Below, one piece after another: positions 35,210 through 45,449 of a stretch of DNA of 64,000 bases; the stretch's first letter is position 1, and the number at the start of each line of letters is the position of its first letter. Made by a program: the position numbers and the translations under genes. The notes beneath the pieces are model-generated. The model did not search any database and was not told where the DNA came from. It worked only from the letters and a program-made list of their open reading frames with translations. The stretch covers positions 16,372 to 80,371 of the forward strand of contig JAENZX010000014.1 of the NCBI GenBank assembly GCA_016841045.1. The letters are read 5' to 3'. Origin of the DNA: Thermincola carboxydiphila (GTDB lineage Bacteria > Bacillota > Thermincolia > Thermincolales > UBA2595).

Positions 35210-36394
35210 ATGCTCAACAAGATTTTATTGTACACACATGGCGGCAGCCAGAATCATGGATGTGAAGCAATAGTGAGGTCAACACTTCAAGTGTTAAAAA
35301 ACTACAAGGAATTTAACATAACTTTAAGCACTAAAAGTAAAAAGGAAGATGAACAATATGGATTAGACAAAATAAATGGTTTAATAATTGTTGAAGAAGA
35401 TAAACAAAAAAAATTTTCGTTCAGAAACATTATAAGAAAGTGTAATCAAATACTGGGAACCGGAAACGATGACGCTATATTTTTAAAGTTTCGTAGTAAT
35501 GTGAATACGGTGCTTGCTAATAAGATTGCTATGTCAATTGGTGGTGACAATTATTGTTATAATGGCTATGAGAAATCACTATCAATGTATAATTGCTTCT
35601 TTAACAATAGGAATATAAAGACTGTGTTGTGGGGCTGCTCCATAGAGCCCTGTTTACTGGAACGAAAAGAAATTATTGAGGATATGAAACGATATAGTTT
35701 AATAACCACTAGAGAGAGTATTACATATGAAGCTTTAATGGCTGCCGGAATTTCCACAAATACTAAACTTTATCCAGACCCAGCCTTTACTTTACCCAAA
35801 GTAGAAATAAATTTACCAGAAGACTTTTTGGAAGGAAAAATAATCGGGATTAACGTTAGCCCGTTAGTACAGAGTTTAGATAAGGGAAATGACATTACCT
35901 ATAAAAATTATAATTATCTTATTAAATACATTATTTCCAACACTGAAAATAATGTTGCTTTAATCCCGCATGTAGTTTGGAACGAAAATAACGATTTGGA
36001 ACCGCTAACTCAATTGTTTAAGGAATTTAAGGATACAGGTCGGGTACTTTTAATACAAGATTACAATTGTATGGAGTTAAAAGGTTTTATATCACGTTGC
36101 CGCATGTTTATAGGGGCAAGGACTCATGCCACAATTGCTGCTTATTCGACTTGCGTGCCGACATTGGTTGTGGGCTATTCTGTTAAAGCAAAAGGGATTG
36201 CAAAGGATATATTTGGAAGCTATGAGAACTACGTGTTTCCAGTCCAATCGCTCAAGAACGAGGATGACCTAACTAAAGCCTTTATTTGGCTTTGTGAGCA
36301 CGAACATAAAATCAGGAAGCATTTGAATAATTTGATGCCTGAGTATATTGAAAAAGCATGGCTAGCTGGAGCAGAAGTTATAAAATTATTATAA
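35210..36394 (+). CDS. Polysaccharide pyruvyl transferase family protein
   Basis: Transfers pyruvate from phosphoenolpyruvate onto a sugar as a ketal (family including CsaB and WcaK). The N-terminus LYTHGGSQNHGCEAIVRST is typical, as are SIGGDNYCY and the C-terminal FIGARTHATIAAYSTCVPTLVVGYSVKAKGIAKDIFG. The frame is open from TTG 35180, but the ATG at 35210 has AAGGTG at the right distance (394 residues). SLH domains bind pyruvylated wall polymers, so this gene may link the glycan to the SLH proteins encoded downstream (inference). Confidence 0.9.
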   Translation: MLNKILLYTHGGSQNHGCEAIVRSTLQVLKNYKEFNITLSTKSKKEDEQYGLDKINGLIIVEEDKQKKFSFRNIIRKCNQILGTGNDDAIFLKFRSNVNTVLANKIAMSIGGDNYCYNGYEKSLSMYNCFFNNRNIKTVLWGCSIEPCLLERKEIIEDMKRYSLITTRESITYEALMAAGISTNTKLYPDPAFTLPKVEINLPEDFLEGKIIGINVSPLVQSLDKGNDITYKNYNYLIKYIISNTENNVALIPHVVWNENNDLEPLTQLFKEFKDTGRVLLIQDYNCMELKGFISRCRMFIGARTHATIAAYSTCVPTLVVGYSVKAKGIAKDIFGSYENYVFPVQSLKNEDDLTKAFIWLCEHEHKIRKHLNNLMPEYIEKAWLAGAEVIKLL

Positions 36395-36409
36395 GAGTTG
36401 GGAGAATAA

Positions 36410-37945
36410 GTGTTAAAAGAAAAAGTATCACAACTTAACCAACAAAAAGCGGGTGTAATTTTATCGTATAGTTCAATGATATTAGGCTATGGGATTGCCA
36501 TTGTATATACACCTCTTATGCTTCGTCTCTTGGGACAAAGTGAATACGGGCTTTATAATTTAGTAGCATCCGTAGTAAGTTATTTAGGTTTGCTGAACTT
36601 TGGTTTCGGTAGTGCCTATATAAGATATTATTCACGTTACAAAGTAAATAATGAACAAACAAATATTGACAAATTAAACGGTATGTTCTTAATTGTTTTT
36701 TCAATTATTGGACTTATAGCGCTTGGGGCTGGGACAATACTCGTTCTAAATACAGAAACTATTCTTGGTAATAAGTTATCCATGGGTGAGATTTCCACGG
36801 CTAAGATATTAATGGCTACTATGATATTTAACATCGTTATATCATTTCCAGTCACAGTTTTCACTTCCCATATTACTGCAAATGAAAGGTATGTTTTTCA
36901 AAAGGCTGTCCAGCTTTTTAAAGTCCTTGTTAACCCAATTATTGTAGTACCCGTGTTATTGTTTGGGTATAAATCTGTTGGAATGGTAATGGCTACCACA
37001 ATAATTAGCATTTTTGCCGAAATATGTAATGTGGTCTATTGCTTCAAAAAGCTTAAAATAAGTTTTATGTTTAAGCAGTTTGATTTTATTTTAATGAAAG
37101 AAATTACAATTTTTTCATCATTTATATTTATTAATATCATTATTGACCAGATTAACTGGAATGTAGACAAATTCATCTTAGGTAGATTTCACGGTACAGT
37201 TGCTGTGGCAATATACGGATTGGCGGCACAACTTAATGGATACTATCTGTCTTTATCTACTGCAATATCTAGTGTTTTTATACCACAAGTAAATAGAATG
37301 GTGGCATTAAATAATGATAGTGATCAATTAACAGATTTGTTTACCAGAGTTGGGCGGATCCAGTTTATACTACTTTCTCTTATTTGTTCTGCGATTGTAT
37401 TTTTCGGTCGGCCTTTTATACACCTTTGGGCCGGGAGCGATTATAGTGATTCCTATATTATTATGTTGATATTAGTGATTCCTGTAACGGTCCCCTTGAT
37501 ACAAAACTTGGGAATTGAAATTCAAAAGGCCAAGAATATGCATCAATTTCGTTCTTTGGTCTATTTTTTAATAGCACTGGGTAATGTGGGTTTAAGTATT
37601 CCTTTGGGAAAGTTATATGGCGGAGTCGGTTGTGCAATAGGAACAGCAATTTCTTTGTTATTTGGAAATGTTTTAATCATGAATTGGTTTTATCATAATA
37701 AAATTGGGCTAGATATGAAATATTTCTGGAAGCAGATCTTGGTGTTTGTTCCTTCGTTGTTACCACCGATTGTAGTCGGAATATTTTTATTATCAATGGA
37801 TTTTCATAGCATCATTTTGTTACTATTAGGCGGCATAGCTTATACAATAGTATTTAGCTTTTCTCTATGGTTCTTAGGAATGAATCAGTATGAGAAAGAT
37901 TTGATATGTAAACCTTTTGCAAAGATATTAAGAAAACTAGCCTAA
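36410..37945 (+). CDS. Wzx-type flippase / oligosaccharide exporter (MATE/MVF superfamily)
   Basis: Moves the undecaprenyl-linked repeat unit across the membrane. It has 511 residues with 12-14 hydrophobic segments. The N-terminal AGVILSYSSMILGYGIAIVYTPLMLRLLG and YGLYNLVASVVSYLGLLNFGFGSAYIRYYSRY are characteristic of polysaccharide transporters. GTG start with GGGAGA upstream. Together with the Wzy-like protein and Wzz-like protein it makes this a Wzx/Wzy-dependent pathway. Confidence 0.92.
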   Translation: MLKEKVSQLNQQKAGVILSYSSMILGYGIAIVYTPLMLRLLGQSEYGLYNLVASVVSYLGLLNFGFGSAYIRYYSRYKVNNEQTNIDKLNGMFLIVFSIIGLIALGAGTILVLNTETILGNKLSMGEISTAKILMATMIFNIVISFPVTVFTSHITANERYVFQKAVQLFKVLVNPIIVVPVLLFGYKSVGMVMATTIISIFAEICNVVYCFKKLKISFMFKQFDFILMKEITIFSSFIFINIIIDQINWNVDKFILGRFHGTVAVAIYGLAAQLNGYYLSLSTAISSVFIPQVNRMVALNNDSDQLTDLFTRVGRIQFILLSLICSAIVFFGRPFIHLWAGSDYSDSYIIMLILVIPVTVPLIQNLGIEIQKAKNMHQFRSLVYFLIALGNVGLSIPLGKLYGGVGCAIGTAISLLFGNVLIMNWFYHNKIGLDMKYFWKQILVFVPSLLPPIVVGIFLLSMDFHSIILLLLGGIAYTIVFSFSLWFLGMNQYEKDLICKPFAKILRKLA

Positions 37946-37954
37946 TCAACAGAA

Positions 37955-39169
37955 ATGTTGGTCGACTTTGTGGTCTGTGGGGTGAATCCAATCATTACAA
38001 GGACTGAAAAAAAGTACTGCACTGGATGCCATGCTTGTTTATGTAGTTGCCCAGAAAATTGTATTTCAATGGTTAATGATACTGAAGGCTTTTGGTATCC
38101 GCATATTTGCGCAGAAAAATGTATAGACTGCGGTATTTGCGAGAGAGTCTGTCCTGTCCTGAATAAAGTAAAACCACATTCTCATGAACCAAAAGCCTAT
38201 GCTTGTTATACAAAAGACGAGGCAGTCAGAGAGAACAGTTCATCTGGGGGAGTGTTTACTGTAATAGCAGAGTCGGTGATTGATTCCGGCGGTGTAGTAT
38301 TCGGTGCAATCATTGATGAACATTTTAGCGTTATGCATAGTTGCGTAGAGAATAAAGAACAGTTAGCAAGATTTCGCGGTTCAAAATACGTGCAGAGTAG
38401 GATTCACATTACTTATAAGGAAGCACAAAGTTTTTTAAAACAGGGCCGACAAGTATTGTTTTCGGGAACACCTTGTCAGATCGAGGGTTTGAAATCTTAT
38501 TTGAGAAAAGAATATGAAAATTTAATTTGCCTCGATATAATCTGTCATGGAGTTCCAAGTCCTCTGGTTTGGAAAAAGTATATCAAGTTCAAAGAAACTG
38601 CGATGGAATCCAAAGCTATTGCTGCTTCCTTCAGAGATAAAACGGAAGGTTGGAAGAAATTTTCTCTTGTTATAAAGTATGATAACGATAAAGAATACAG
38701 AGCAAATATGTTAAAAGATACCTATTTACAGGGCTTTCTGAAAAATGTCTACTTAAGACCTTCCTGTTATAATTGTTCTTTCAAAACTGAACACAGACGG
38801 TCCGACATCACTCTAGCGGATTTTTGGGGAATTGGGAAAATTGTTCCTGAGATGGATGATGACAAGGGAACCTCCTTGCTGATAATTCATTCAGACAAAG
38901 GACAACAGGCATTTGTTAGGACGAAGCATAATATGACTGCAATGGAAGTGGATTTTAAGAAAGCTATAAGCTTTAATTCGGCGATGATTAAATCGGTAAG
39001 ATTGAATCCTTATAGACAATGCTTTTTTTCAGAGATGGATGATGCCAACATTGAGGTGCTTATAAAGAAATATTGTAGAGATACAACTTTGATGCTTGCT
39101 AAAAAGAGACTAAAAGCTGCTATAAATTATGTTGCAAATTATTTTATTAAATCACTGAGGTCTTTTTGA
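37955..39169 (+). CDS. Coenzyme F420 hydrogenase/dehydrogenase beta-subunit-like iron-sulphur protein
   Basis: A redox protein often found next to pyruvyl transferases in glycan loci; its reaction there is unknown. Two [4Fe-4S] ferredoxin motifs are near the N-terminus: [16 protein letters not shown] and [13 protein letters not shown]. The FrhB-like domains follow, with [60 protein letters not shown]. It has 404 residues. No ribosome binding site is obvious at ATG 37955, so the start is uncertain by up to about 20 codons. Its presence suits an anaerobe with low-potential electron carriers. Confidence 0.88.
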   Translation: MLVDFVVCGVNPIITRTEKKYCTGCHACLCSCPENCISMVNDTEGFWYPHICAEKCIDCGICERVCPVLNKVKPHSHEPKAYACYTKDEAVRENSSSGGVFTVIAESVIDSGGVVFGAIIDEHFSVMHSCVENKEQLARFRGSKYVQSRIHITYKEAQSFLKQGRQVLFSGTPCQIEGLKSYLRKEYENLICLDIICHGVPSPLVWKKYIKFKETAMESKAIAASFRDKTEGWKKFSLVIKYDNDKEYRANMLKDTYLQGFLKNVYLRPSCYNCSFKTEHRRSDITLADFWGIGKIVPEMDDDKGTSLLIIHSDKGQQAFVRTKHNMTAMEVDFKKAISFNSAMIKSVRLNPYRQCFFSEMDDANIEVLIKKYCRDTTLMLAKKRLKAAINYVANYFIKSLRSF

Positions 39170-39206
39170 AAGCAAAATAACTGTTACTAGGAGGCATTTT
39201 ATTATT

Positions 39207-40373
39207 ATGAAAATAACCATAGCAGGTATGGGCTACGTTGGTTTATCAAACGCTGTTCTACTAGCCCAGCATAATGAAGTAACAGCTCTTGATATCATTC
39301 AAGAAAAAGTCGATATGGTCAATAGAAAAGAGTCTCCAATAATAGATAAAGAAATACAACAATTCTTAACAACCAAGAAATTAAATCTAACAGCAACCAC
39401 AGACAATTATAAAGCGTATAAAGATGCTGAGTTTGTTATTATAGCAACACCTACCGATTATGATCCTGATAAAAACTATTTCAACACCAGGACTGTAGAG
39501 AGTGTTATTGCAACAGTACTTGCTATAAATCCTGATGCAGTGATGGTTATTAAATCAACTGTACCAGTAGGATATACCCAACAAGTAAAAGAGATGTTTG
39601 ATACAGACAACGTTATTTTCTCACCGGAGTTTTTAAGGGAAGGACAAGCTCTTTATGATAATTTATATCCGTCAAGAATAATTGTAGGAGAAAAATCAGA
39701 AAGAGCAGAGAAGTTTGCAAACCTTTTGATCCATGGAGCACTAAAAAAAGATATTCCGGTACTTTACACAGACCCAACAGAAGCAGAGGCAATTAAATTA
39801 TTTGCAAATACATATCTGGCCTTGCGGGTTGCTTTTTTCAATGAATTAGATACTTATGCGGAAGTCAGGGAATTAAACACCAAACAAATTATAGAAGGGG
39901 TTTGCTTAGATCCGCGAATAGGAAGTCACTACAATAATCCTTCCTTTGGGTATGGTGGATATTGCCTGCCAAAAGATACAAAGCAGCTAAGGGCAAATTA
40001 TCATGATGTTCCCAATAACATAGTTGGGGCAATAGTAGATGCAAACAGAACAAGAAAAGATCATATAGCTGATATGATAATAAAAAACAATCCTAAGACT
40101 GTTGGGATATATAGGTTAACAATGAAGACAGATTCTGATAACTTTAGAGCTTCATCAATACAGGGTGTAATGAAGCGAATTAAGGGCAAAGGGGTAGAAG
40201 TTGTAGTATATGAACCTGCATTAAAAGAAGATAATTTTTATAACTCAAGGGTTATGAGAGATGTAGATGAATTTAAGAAAATTTCAGATGTAATAGTTGC
40301 AAACAGAATGTTTGAGGATCTAAATGATGTTGAGGAAAAAGTATACACAAGAGATTTATATAACAGAGACTAA
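39207..40373 (+). CDS. ugd: UDP-glucose/UDP-sugar 6-dehydrogenase
   Basis: Oxidises a UDP-hexose to the UDP-uronic acid in two NAD+ steps. The N-terminal Rossmann motif GMGYVG is at residues 7-12. Conserved segments are [33 protein letters not shown] and the catalytic cysteine C253 in [13 protein letters not shown]. The 388 residues fit short bacterial Ugd. ATG start behind AGGAGG. The product would put an acidic sugar in the glycan. The exact hexose (glucose, GlcNAc or ManNAc form) is not certain, but the PEFLREG segment favours the UDP-glucose type. Confidence 0.92.
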   Translation: MKITIAGMGYVGLSNAVLLAQHNEVTALDIIQEKVDMVNRKESPIIDKEIQQFLTTKKLNLTATTDNYKAYKDAEFVIIATPTDYDPDKNYFNTRTVESVIATVLAINPDAVMVIKSTVPVGYTQQVKEMFDTDNVIFSPEFLREGQALYDNLYPSRIIVGEKSERAEKFANLLIHGALKKDIPVLYTDPTEAEAIKLFANTYLALRVAFFNELDTYAEVRELNTKQIIEGVCLDPRIGSHYNNPSFGYGGYCLPKDTKQLRANYHDVPNNIVGAIVDANRTRKDHIADMIIKNNPKTVGIYRLTMKTDSDNFRASSIQGVMKRIKGKGVEVVVYEPALKEDNFYNSRVMRDVDEFKKISDVIVANRMFEDLNDVEEKVYTRDLYNRD

Positions 40374-40430
40374 CAGATAGTATAGTCTGGGTTAATTGGG
40401 CTACCGTATCGGGGCGGAGGGGTTAAGAAC

Positions 40431-42362
40431 ATGAACTACCATTTAAGATTATTCTTATTAGAGCTAATAGACTCTATCATCATCACGATTGCAGTCTTAT
40501 TAGCCTACCTACTCAGGTTTGATTTCCACATACAACCGCGTTATCTGACTGTAATTCCCTATGTTATCATTATGAATATTATTCTTACTCTTCCCGCTTT
40601 TGTTAGGTTTAAAATATACCGTAGGGTATGGCAGTATGCCAGTATTGGAGAACTTGTTTCCTTGTTTAAAGCCATAACCCTTTCACAAATACTTTTCTTC
40701 ATAATTCATTCCATTGTTCAATCCAATTTTCCTCAACATATAGTTCCCCGGTCTATATTTCTATTGTCCTGGATGTTAATTATCCTTGGAGTTGGTAGTT
40801 CGCGCTTCGCCTGGAGAATGTTTCGGGATTCATATATGAAAATACAGCCTCACCATCGAAGAACCCTGATTGTTGGGGCTGGAAAAGCAGGTGTTTTGAT
40901 TGCAAAAGAGCTAAAGCACTCAGCTGACTCAGAACTATATCCTGTTGCCTTCATTGATGATGACGAAACTAAATGGAAGTTGGAAGTTATGGGGCTTCCG
41001 GTGCTGGGAGGCAGGGAGCGAATTCCATTTGTTTTCCAAGAGTATGCAATTGAAAAAATTATCATTTCAATGCCTTCAGCATCAAGGGATGAAATAGCAA
41101 AAATTATAGATGTCTGTAAAACCACTAAGGCAAAAATTAAAATATTACCCCGTGTATCAGACCTTATAAACAAGAAAATATCAATAAGTACTATTCGGGA
41201 AGTTAGTGTGGAAGACTTACTGGGCAGGGAGCCTGTTGAGGTTGACCTGGAAGGAATAGCAAATTATGTTACTGACCAGGTGGTACTAGTTACAGGAGCG
41301 GGTGGTTCAATTGGGTCTGAACTCTGTCGCCAAATTGCCCCTTTTAATCCTAAAAAGTTATTGCTGCTGGGGCATGGTGAAAACAGTATTTATGAGATAG
41401 AAGTCGAGTTGAGGAAGACATTTCCCACCTTAAAACTTGATACAGTAATAGCAGACGTTCGAGACCAGCAGAGAATTAAGGGGGTTTTTAGTACATACCG
41501 CCCTGCGGTGGTGTTTCATGCTGCTGCTCATAAACATGTTCCGCTTATGGAGCATAATTCTATTGAAGCAGTAAAAAACAACATTTTTGGGACAAAAAAT
41601 GTTGCAGAGTGTGCTCATGAATATGGTTCACTGCGTTTTGTAATGATTTCAACTGATAAAGCTGTAAACCCAACCAGCGTTATGGGGGCAACCAAACGAG
41701 TTGCGGAAATGATTATTCAGGACTTAAGCAGAATCAGTAAAACCAAATTTGTTTTTGTGAGGTTTGGAAACGTGCTGGGGAGCAGGGGAAGTGTCATACC
41801 CTTATTTCAGCAGCAAATTCGCGATGGCGGACCTGTTACGATAACCCATCCTGATATAGTCCGTTATTTTATGACCATTCCCGAAGCAGTTCAACTGGTA
41901 ATTCAGGCTGGAGCGCTGGCCGAAGGCGGCGAAATTTTCGTTTTAGACATGGGTAAACCGGTAAAAATAGTAGATCTAGCAAAAGATTTGATTCAATTAT
42001 CGGGGTTTGAGCCGTTTAAGGATATTAAAATAGTATTTACAGGTCTTCGGCCGGGAGAAAAACTATTTGAAGAAGTTTTAACCAATGAGGAGGGTATTTC
42101 GGCAACAAAGCATAACAGGATTTTTGTAGGTAAGCATATTGATTATTCGTGGGAAAGAGTTCAATTTATGATTCGTAAGCTGGAACAGGTGGTATATAGA
42201 AAAGGTGATAGTAATCCGAACGAAATAAGGGATTTATTGAGCCAGTTAGTACCTACATATAGTTATAAGAACCAATCAGAACAAATTAATCTAGCATTTA
42301 AAGAAATAAATTTATCAAAAACTGAAGCAGCTGCTGGCTTGCACGATGATGAGAACGACTGA
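40431..42362 (+). CDS. CapD/FlaA1-like membrane nucleotide-sugar 4,6-dehydratase
   Basis: A polytopic enzyme of the CapD/PglF/WbpM class. It forms 4-keto-6-deoxy UDP-sugars, typically from UDP-GlcNAc, that lead to bacillosamine- or fucosamine-type sugars. Four membrane helices occupy about residues 10-125. A first Rossmann fold has GAGKAG (149-154). The catalytic SDR domain starts at TGAGGSIG (288-295), with HAAAHKHVPLME, STDKAVNPTSVMGATKR and RFGNVLGSRGSV. In this class Met replaces the usual SDR tyrosine, as seen in the VMGATK motif. Full length (643). Confidence 0.92.
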   Translation: MNYHLRLFLLELIDSIIITIAVLLAYLLRFDFHIQPRYLTVIPYVIIMNIILTLPAFVRFKIYRRVWQYASIGELVSLFKAITLSQILFFIIHSIVQSNFPQHIVPRSIFLLSWMLIILGVGSSRFAWRMFRDSYMKIQPHHRRTLIVGAGKAGVLIAKELKHSADSELYPVAFIDDDETKWKLEVMGLPVLGGRERIPFVFQEYAIEKIIISMPSASRDEIAKIIDVCKTTKAKIKILPRVSDLINKKISISTIREVSVEDLLGREPVEVDLEGIANYVTDQVVLVTGAGGSIGSELCRQIAPFNPKKLLLLGHGENSIYEIEVELRKTFPTLKLDTVIADVRDQQRIKGVFSTYRPAVVFHAAAHKHVPLMEHNSIEAVKNNIFGTKNVAECAHEYGSLRFVMISTDKAVNPTSVMGATKRVAEMIIQDLSRISKTKFVFVRFGNVLGSRGSVIPLFQQQIRDGGPVTITHPDIVRYFMTIPEAVQLVIQAGALAEGGEIFVLDMGKPVKIVDLAKDLIQLSGFEPFKDIKIVFTGLRPGEKLFEEVLTNEEGISATKHNRIFVGKHIDYSWERVQFMIRKLEQVVYRKGDSNPNEIRDLLSQLVPTYSYKNQSEQINLAFKEINLSKTEAAAGLHDDEND

Positions 42363-42394
42363 TTAGATCTGGTTCAGAACTAGGGTGAATTTCT

Positions 42395-43363
42395 TTGGCA
42401 TTTTTTAAATTCTTGCCCAAACTTATTTCATATGTACTGTTAATTGCCCTTATAAGCATAATAGCTGTTATATCACTTGTTTATTATGGCTTTCGGATAG
42501 AGCCAGGTTTCATTGCCGTTAATAGAATAAGTGTACGAATAAAGAACCTTCCTAATGAACTTGAAGGGCTTAAAATTGTCCAAGTTTCCGATTTGCATGG
42601 TAAAGAATTCTCAGAAGATAAGTTGATTAAGAAACTAAATGATCTTAAACCTGATATTGTGGCAATTACAGGAGACACTCTGGATAACAGTATAATTGAT
42701 TATGACTACATTGTTCGTACGCTCAGACCAGTACAGTCCAAGTTTGGTAAGTTTTTTGTTTATGGTAACAATGAATTTGGAAGAAAACTGTCAAGAACCG
42801 AAATGGACAGAGCCTATAGCAAAGCTGAGGTAACCGTCTTAAATAACAGCAATTACAGGATAAATTATAAGGGTCAACATCTTTGGTTGATAGGAGTTGA
42901 TGATCCAAATACTAATCATGATAGCCTGGATAAAGCTTTAAAAGGAACGGATAAAGGGCCAAAGATACTTCTTTCTCATTCCCCAGAGATTATAAGTCAG
43001 GCAAGTAAAGCAGATATTGATTTGGTTTTAGCGGGTCATACCCACGGTGGACAAATTAAAATACCTGGGCTCAGTCAACATCAGGAACTACAAACTTGGT
43101 TGAATAGAATATTAAGTAAGGCAGCCCGGCTTTATAACAGAGGAATGGAATATGTGCATAAGCAGCCTTCAACAGTAAAGTTACCACAAGCTGAACTAAT
43201 GTTTTCTTTTAATATGAAACCCGGTTATGAGGTTTATATTTCGGGTATGTTCAAGGTAGCAAACACCTTAATGTATGTAAATAGGGGCTTGGGAGAAACT
43301 TGGGTAGATATGCGGTTGTTTTCACCTCCTGAAATAACAGTTTTTGAGTTGACGGTAGAGTAG
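42395..43363 (+). CDS. Membrane-anchored metallophosphoesterase (YaeI/YkuE-like)
   Basis: A calcineurin-like phosphoesterase with an N-terminal signal anchor (LISYVLLIALISIIAVISLVYYGF), so the active site faces outside. Metal ligands are present: VSDLHG, ITGDTLDN, YGNNEFG, LLSHSPE and AGHTHGGQIKIPG. The 322 residues match YkuE/YaeI-type enzymes, whose substrates are lipid-linked phosphates such as lipid A precursors or undecaprenyl compounds. TTG start at 42395 with AGGGTG 7 nt upstream. It is the last gene of the glycan locus before the SLH gene's own promoter. Confidence 0.9.
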   Translation: MAFFKFLPKLISYVLLIALISIIAVISLVYYGFRIEPGFIAVNRISVRIKNLPNELEGLKIVQVSDLHGKEFSEDKLIKKLNDLKPDIVAITGDTLDNSIIDYDYIVRTLRPVQSKFGKFFVYGNNEFGRKLSRTEMDRAYSKAEVTVLNNSNYRINYKGQHLWLIGVDDPNTNHDSLDKALKGTDKGPKILLSHSPEIISQASKADIDLVLAGHTHGGQIKIPGLSQHQELQTWLNRILSKAARLYNRGMEYVHKQPSTVKLPQAELMFSFNMKPGYEVYISGMFKVANTLMYVNRGLGETWVDMRLFSPPEITVFELTVE

Positions 43364-43416
43364 GAAACAACGATTGGACCCTGATTTAAGCATCATGTTT
43401 TCTACCAAAATATTCC

Positions 43417-43478
43417 TTGTCCCAACAGGAAAATCCTGCTAAAATATTATTATCTATATGTATCACCAAATACATATA
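43417..43478 (+). promoter_or_regulatory. SLH gene promoter with leader inverted repeat
   Basis: The promoter has -35 TTGTCC (43417-43422), an exact 17-bp spacer and -10 TAAAAT (43440-43445). The spacer contains CAGGA-N3-TCCTG. A perfect 9-bp inverted repeat TATATGTAT-N6-ATACATATA (43455-43463 and 43470-43478) starts about 10 bp after the -10. It would therefore lie over the start site or at the very 5' end of the mRNA, as an operator or a stabilising hairpin. Confidence 0.7.
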
Positions 43479-43507
43479 ACTATTCCACGAAAGGAGGTGA
43501 AACGAAC

Positions 43508-45334
43508 ATGTGGAACTTTACAAGAACGCGTCAAACCGCAGGGAACATTTGCCTGGTCCTGTTTACTGCATTCCTATTCACCATTTTGGTGAGCCCGTTT
43601 GCTATGGTTGGGAATGCTGAAGCGGCTGGGATGACCTTTGTGGAGAAAAACTCTGACGATCAGTGGGCTACCGCTGCAGAGAAAGATGTTTTCACCAGTG
43701 CCAGTGGGTATCAGCTGCTCGTTAACTTAGCCGTTCCTCTCAGTGATCCTAATTTTAACTCATTAAAGATCGACTTTGATTTTGACGGTGACAAGGTAAT
43801 TAGCGTTTACGCTAAAGACATAGTTAATGGCAGTGTGTATGATACCACCTATGGCCAGGTCTATTCACTAGTCTATACCCTTCCGGCTGGCTTCGAGCAT
43901 CCCGTTTATACCACAGTGTATGGGAAACTTTATGTCGAAGGCACATCTCTCTTGGATGTAATATTAACTATGAACCTTAAACCACCAACGATAGTAGAAA
44001 CATCTGAGGGTGTTCAGCTGCAGCCTGTGTCAGAGGGAGCAGCCGAAATGCCGGCTGGAAATTCAACTGTTACTTTGGCTGAAGGTCAGAAACTTGACCT
44101 GTCTACAGCCGTTGCTGCCGCAGCAGAAGGGGGCAGTATTACGGTAGCAGGACAGTCTAAGAACCTTGCCAGCTTTACTAGCGGCCAGCTCAATAATGTT
44201 AACCTGACATCTGTTTCCATTGGTACCAAAACGATAGTTGTTGAGAAGGCGGTACAATTGAAGGCCGATGCTCCGGTGGTGTTAAAGAACTCCAGCTTAA
44301 CAGGAACCCTTGCCGCGACAGAGATCAAAATTCCGGAGGATACTACAATCCTTGCACCTGCTGGATGGGATGGTAAGGTTCAACCGCCGGTACAGATCAC
44401 TTCTCCTGATACGACAGGGGCCCCAGCAGATTATACTATTGGGGACACGGTAATCGAGGTTGGATCAAGTAACGTACCACTTATCTTTGATAAGCCGATT
44501 ATCATAGTGCTTCCGGGTGTAAAAGGCAAGGTGGCTTACAAGGAGCCGAATTCTGACAGCTGGACGACAATTACTCAAGACGCCGGTGACTATGACAACC
44601 CGACTGTGCCTGCATTCCCTGGTGAAGCATACGTTACCAATGGTACCGACACCAAGATTATCACCTGGCACGCTACTCAATTTGCTGCGTTAGAAGCTAC
44701 TATCAGCGGTGACGGCAACAGCCCTGGTGGCAACAGCTCCGGTGGCGGTGGCGCTATTGTACCTAACAGCCTGTACAGCTTTAACGATATTACCAGCCAT
44801 TGGGCTAAGGATGATATTCAGTTCATGGTGGATAAAGGTATCGTTAAGGGTATGACTGCTGACAGCTTCGTGCCTAATGCCAATATCACAAGAGCACAAT
44901 TTGCTACCTTATTGGTGAATACTTTAGGACTCACGGAAGTAAGACCTGAGAAAGCTACCTTTAAGGATGTAAACAATAGTGCCTGGTATTACGGTATGGT
45001 TGAGACCGCAGCAACCAACAGCTTAGTTTCAGGGTATAAGGATGGATCCTTCAAGCCTGAAGGAAAGATTACCCGTCAAGAAATGGCAGCTATGATTGCA
45101 AATGCACTCACTGCTAAGGGTAAGAGTGTTGCTTCCGGTGAAGCTGCACAACTGCTGAGCAAGTTCAACGATAAACAACAAATCGATGGATGGGCTCAGA
45201 ATAGTGTAGCATTAGCTGTTAAGGAAGGCATTATTAGCGGACGTACTGCGAGTACTTTTGTACCGAAGGCTAACGCAACCAGGGCAGAAGGAACCGTAAT
45301 GCTGAAGAAGGTTCTGGAAAATCTGGGATTATAA
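43508..45334 (+). CDS. SLH-domain surface protein
   Basis: An exported cell-surface protein. It has a long signal peptide (residues 1-40, ending GNAEAAG). A beta-rich region (about 40-400) includes a segment like SLH-associated proteins (AVQLKADAPVVLKNSS). A Gly/Ser-rich linker near 400-420 precedes three SLH domains (about 422-608): FNDITSHWAKDDIQFMVDKG, FKDVNNSAWYYGMVETAA and a third with WAQNSVALAVKEGIISGR. SLH trimers bind pyruvylated secondary wall polymer, so this may be an S-layer or S-layer-associated protein. ATG start behind AAAGGAGGTG, the strongest ribosome binding site nearby, suggesting high expression. Confidence 0.93.
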   Translation: MWNFTRTRQTAGNICLVLFTAFLFTILVSPFAMVGNAEAAGMTFVEKNSDDQWATAAEKDVFTSASGYQLLVNLAVPLSDPNFNSLKIDFDFDGDKVISVYAKDIVNGSVYDTTYGQVYSLVYTLPAGFEHPVYTTVYGKLYVEGTSLLDVILTMNLKPPTIVETSEGVQLQPVSEGAAEMPAGNSTVTLAEGQKLDLSTAVAAAAEGGSITVAGQSKNLASFTSGQLNNVNLTSVSIGTKTIVVEKAVQLKADAPVVLKNSSLTGTLAATEIKIPEDTTILAPAGWDGKVQPPVQITSPDTTGAPADYTIGDTVIEVGSSNVPLIFDKPIIIVLPGVKGKVAYKEPNSDSWTTITQDAGDYDNPTVPAFPGEAYVTNGTDTKIITWHATQFAALEATISGDGNSPGGNSSGGGGAIVPNSLYSFNDITSHWAKDDIQFMVDKGIVKGMTADSFVPNANITRAQFATLLVNTLGLTEVRPEKATFKDVNNSAWYYGMVETAATNSLVSGYKDGSFKPEGKITRQEMAAMIANALTAKGKSVASGEAAQLLSKFNDKQQIDGWAQNSVALAVKEGIISGRTASTFVPKANATRAEGTVMLKKVLENLGL

Positions 45335-45346
45335 TTATTAGCACAT

Positions 45347-45383
45347 GGGAGGGAGTCTCTTTTGAGGCTCTCTCTTTTTATTT
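45347..45383 (+). terminator. SLH gene terminator
   Basis: A 13-bp stem with some G-U pairs (45347-45359 with 45364-45376, loop TTTT) runs into TTTATTT. Confidence 0.85.
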
Positions 45384-45449
45384 AGAGGGATTTCTTAGCC
45401 CACTGTGGAAAACACTAAAGAAAAATAATATCCAAAGGAAATTTAAAAG

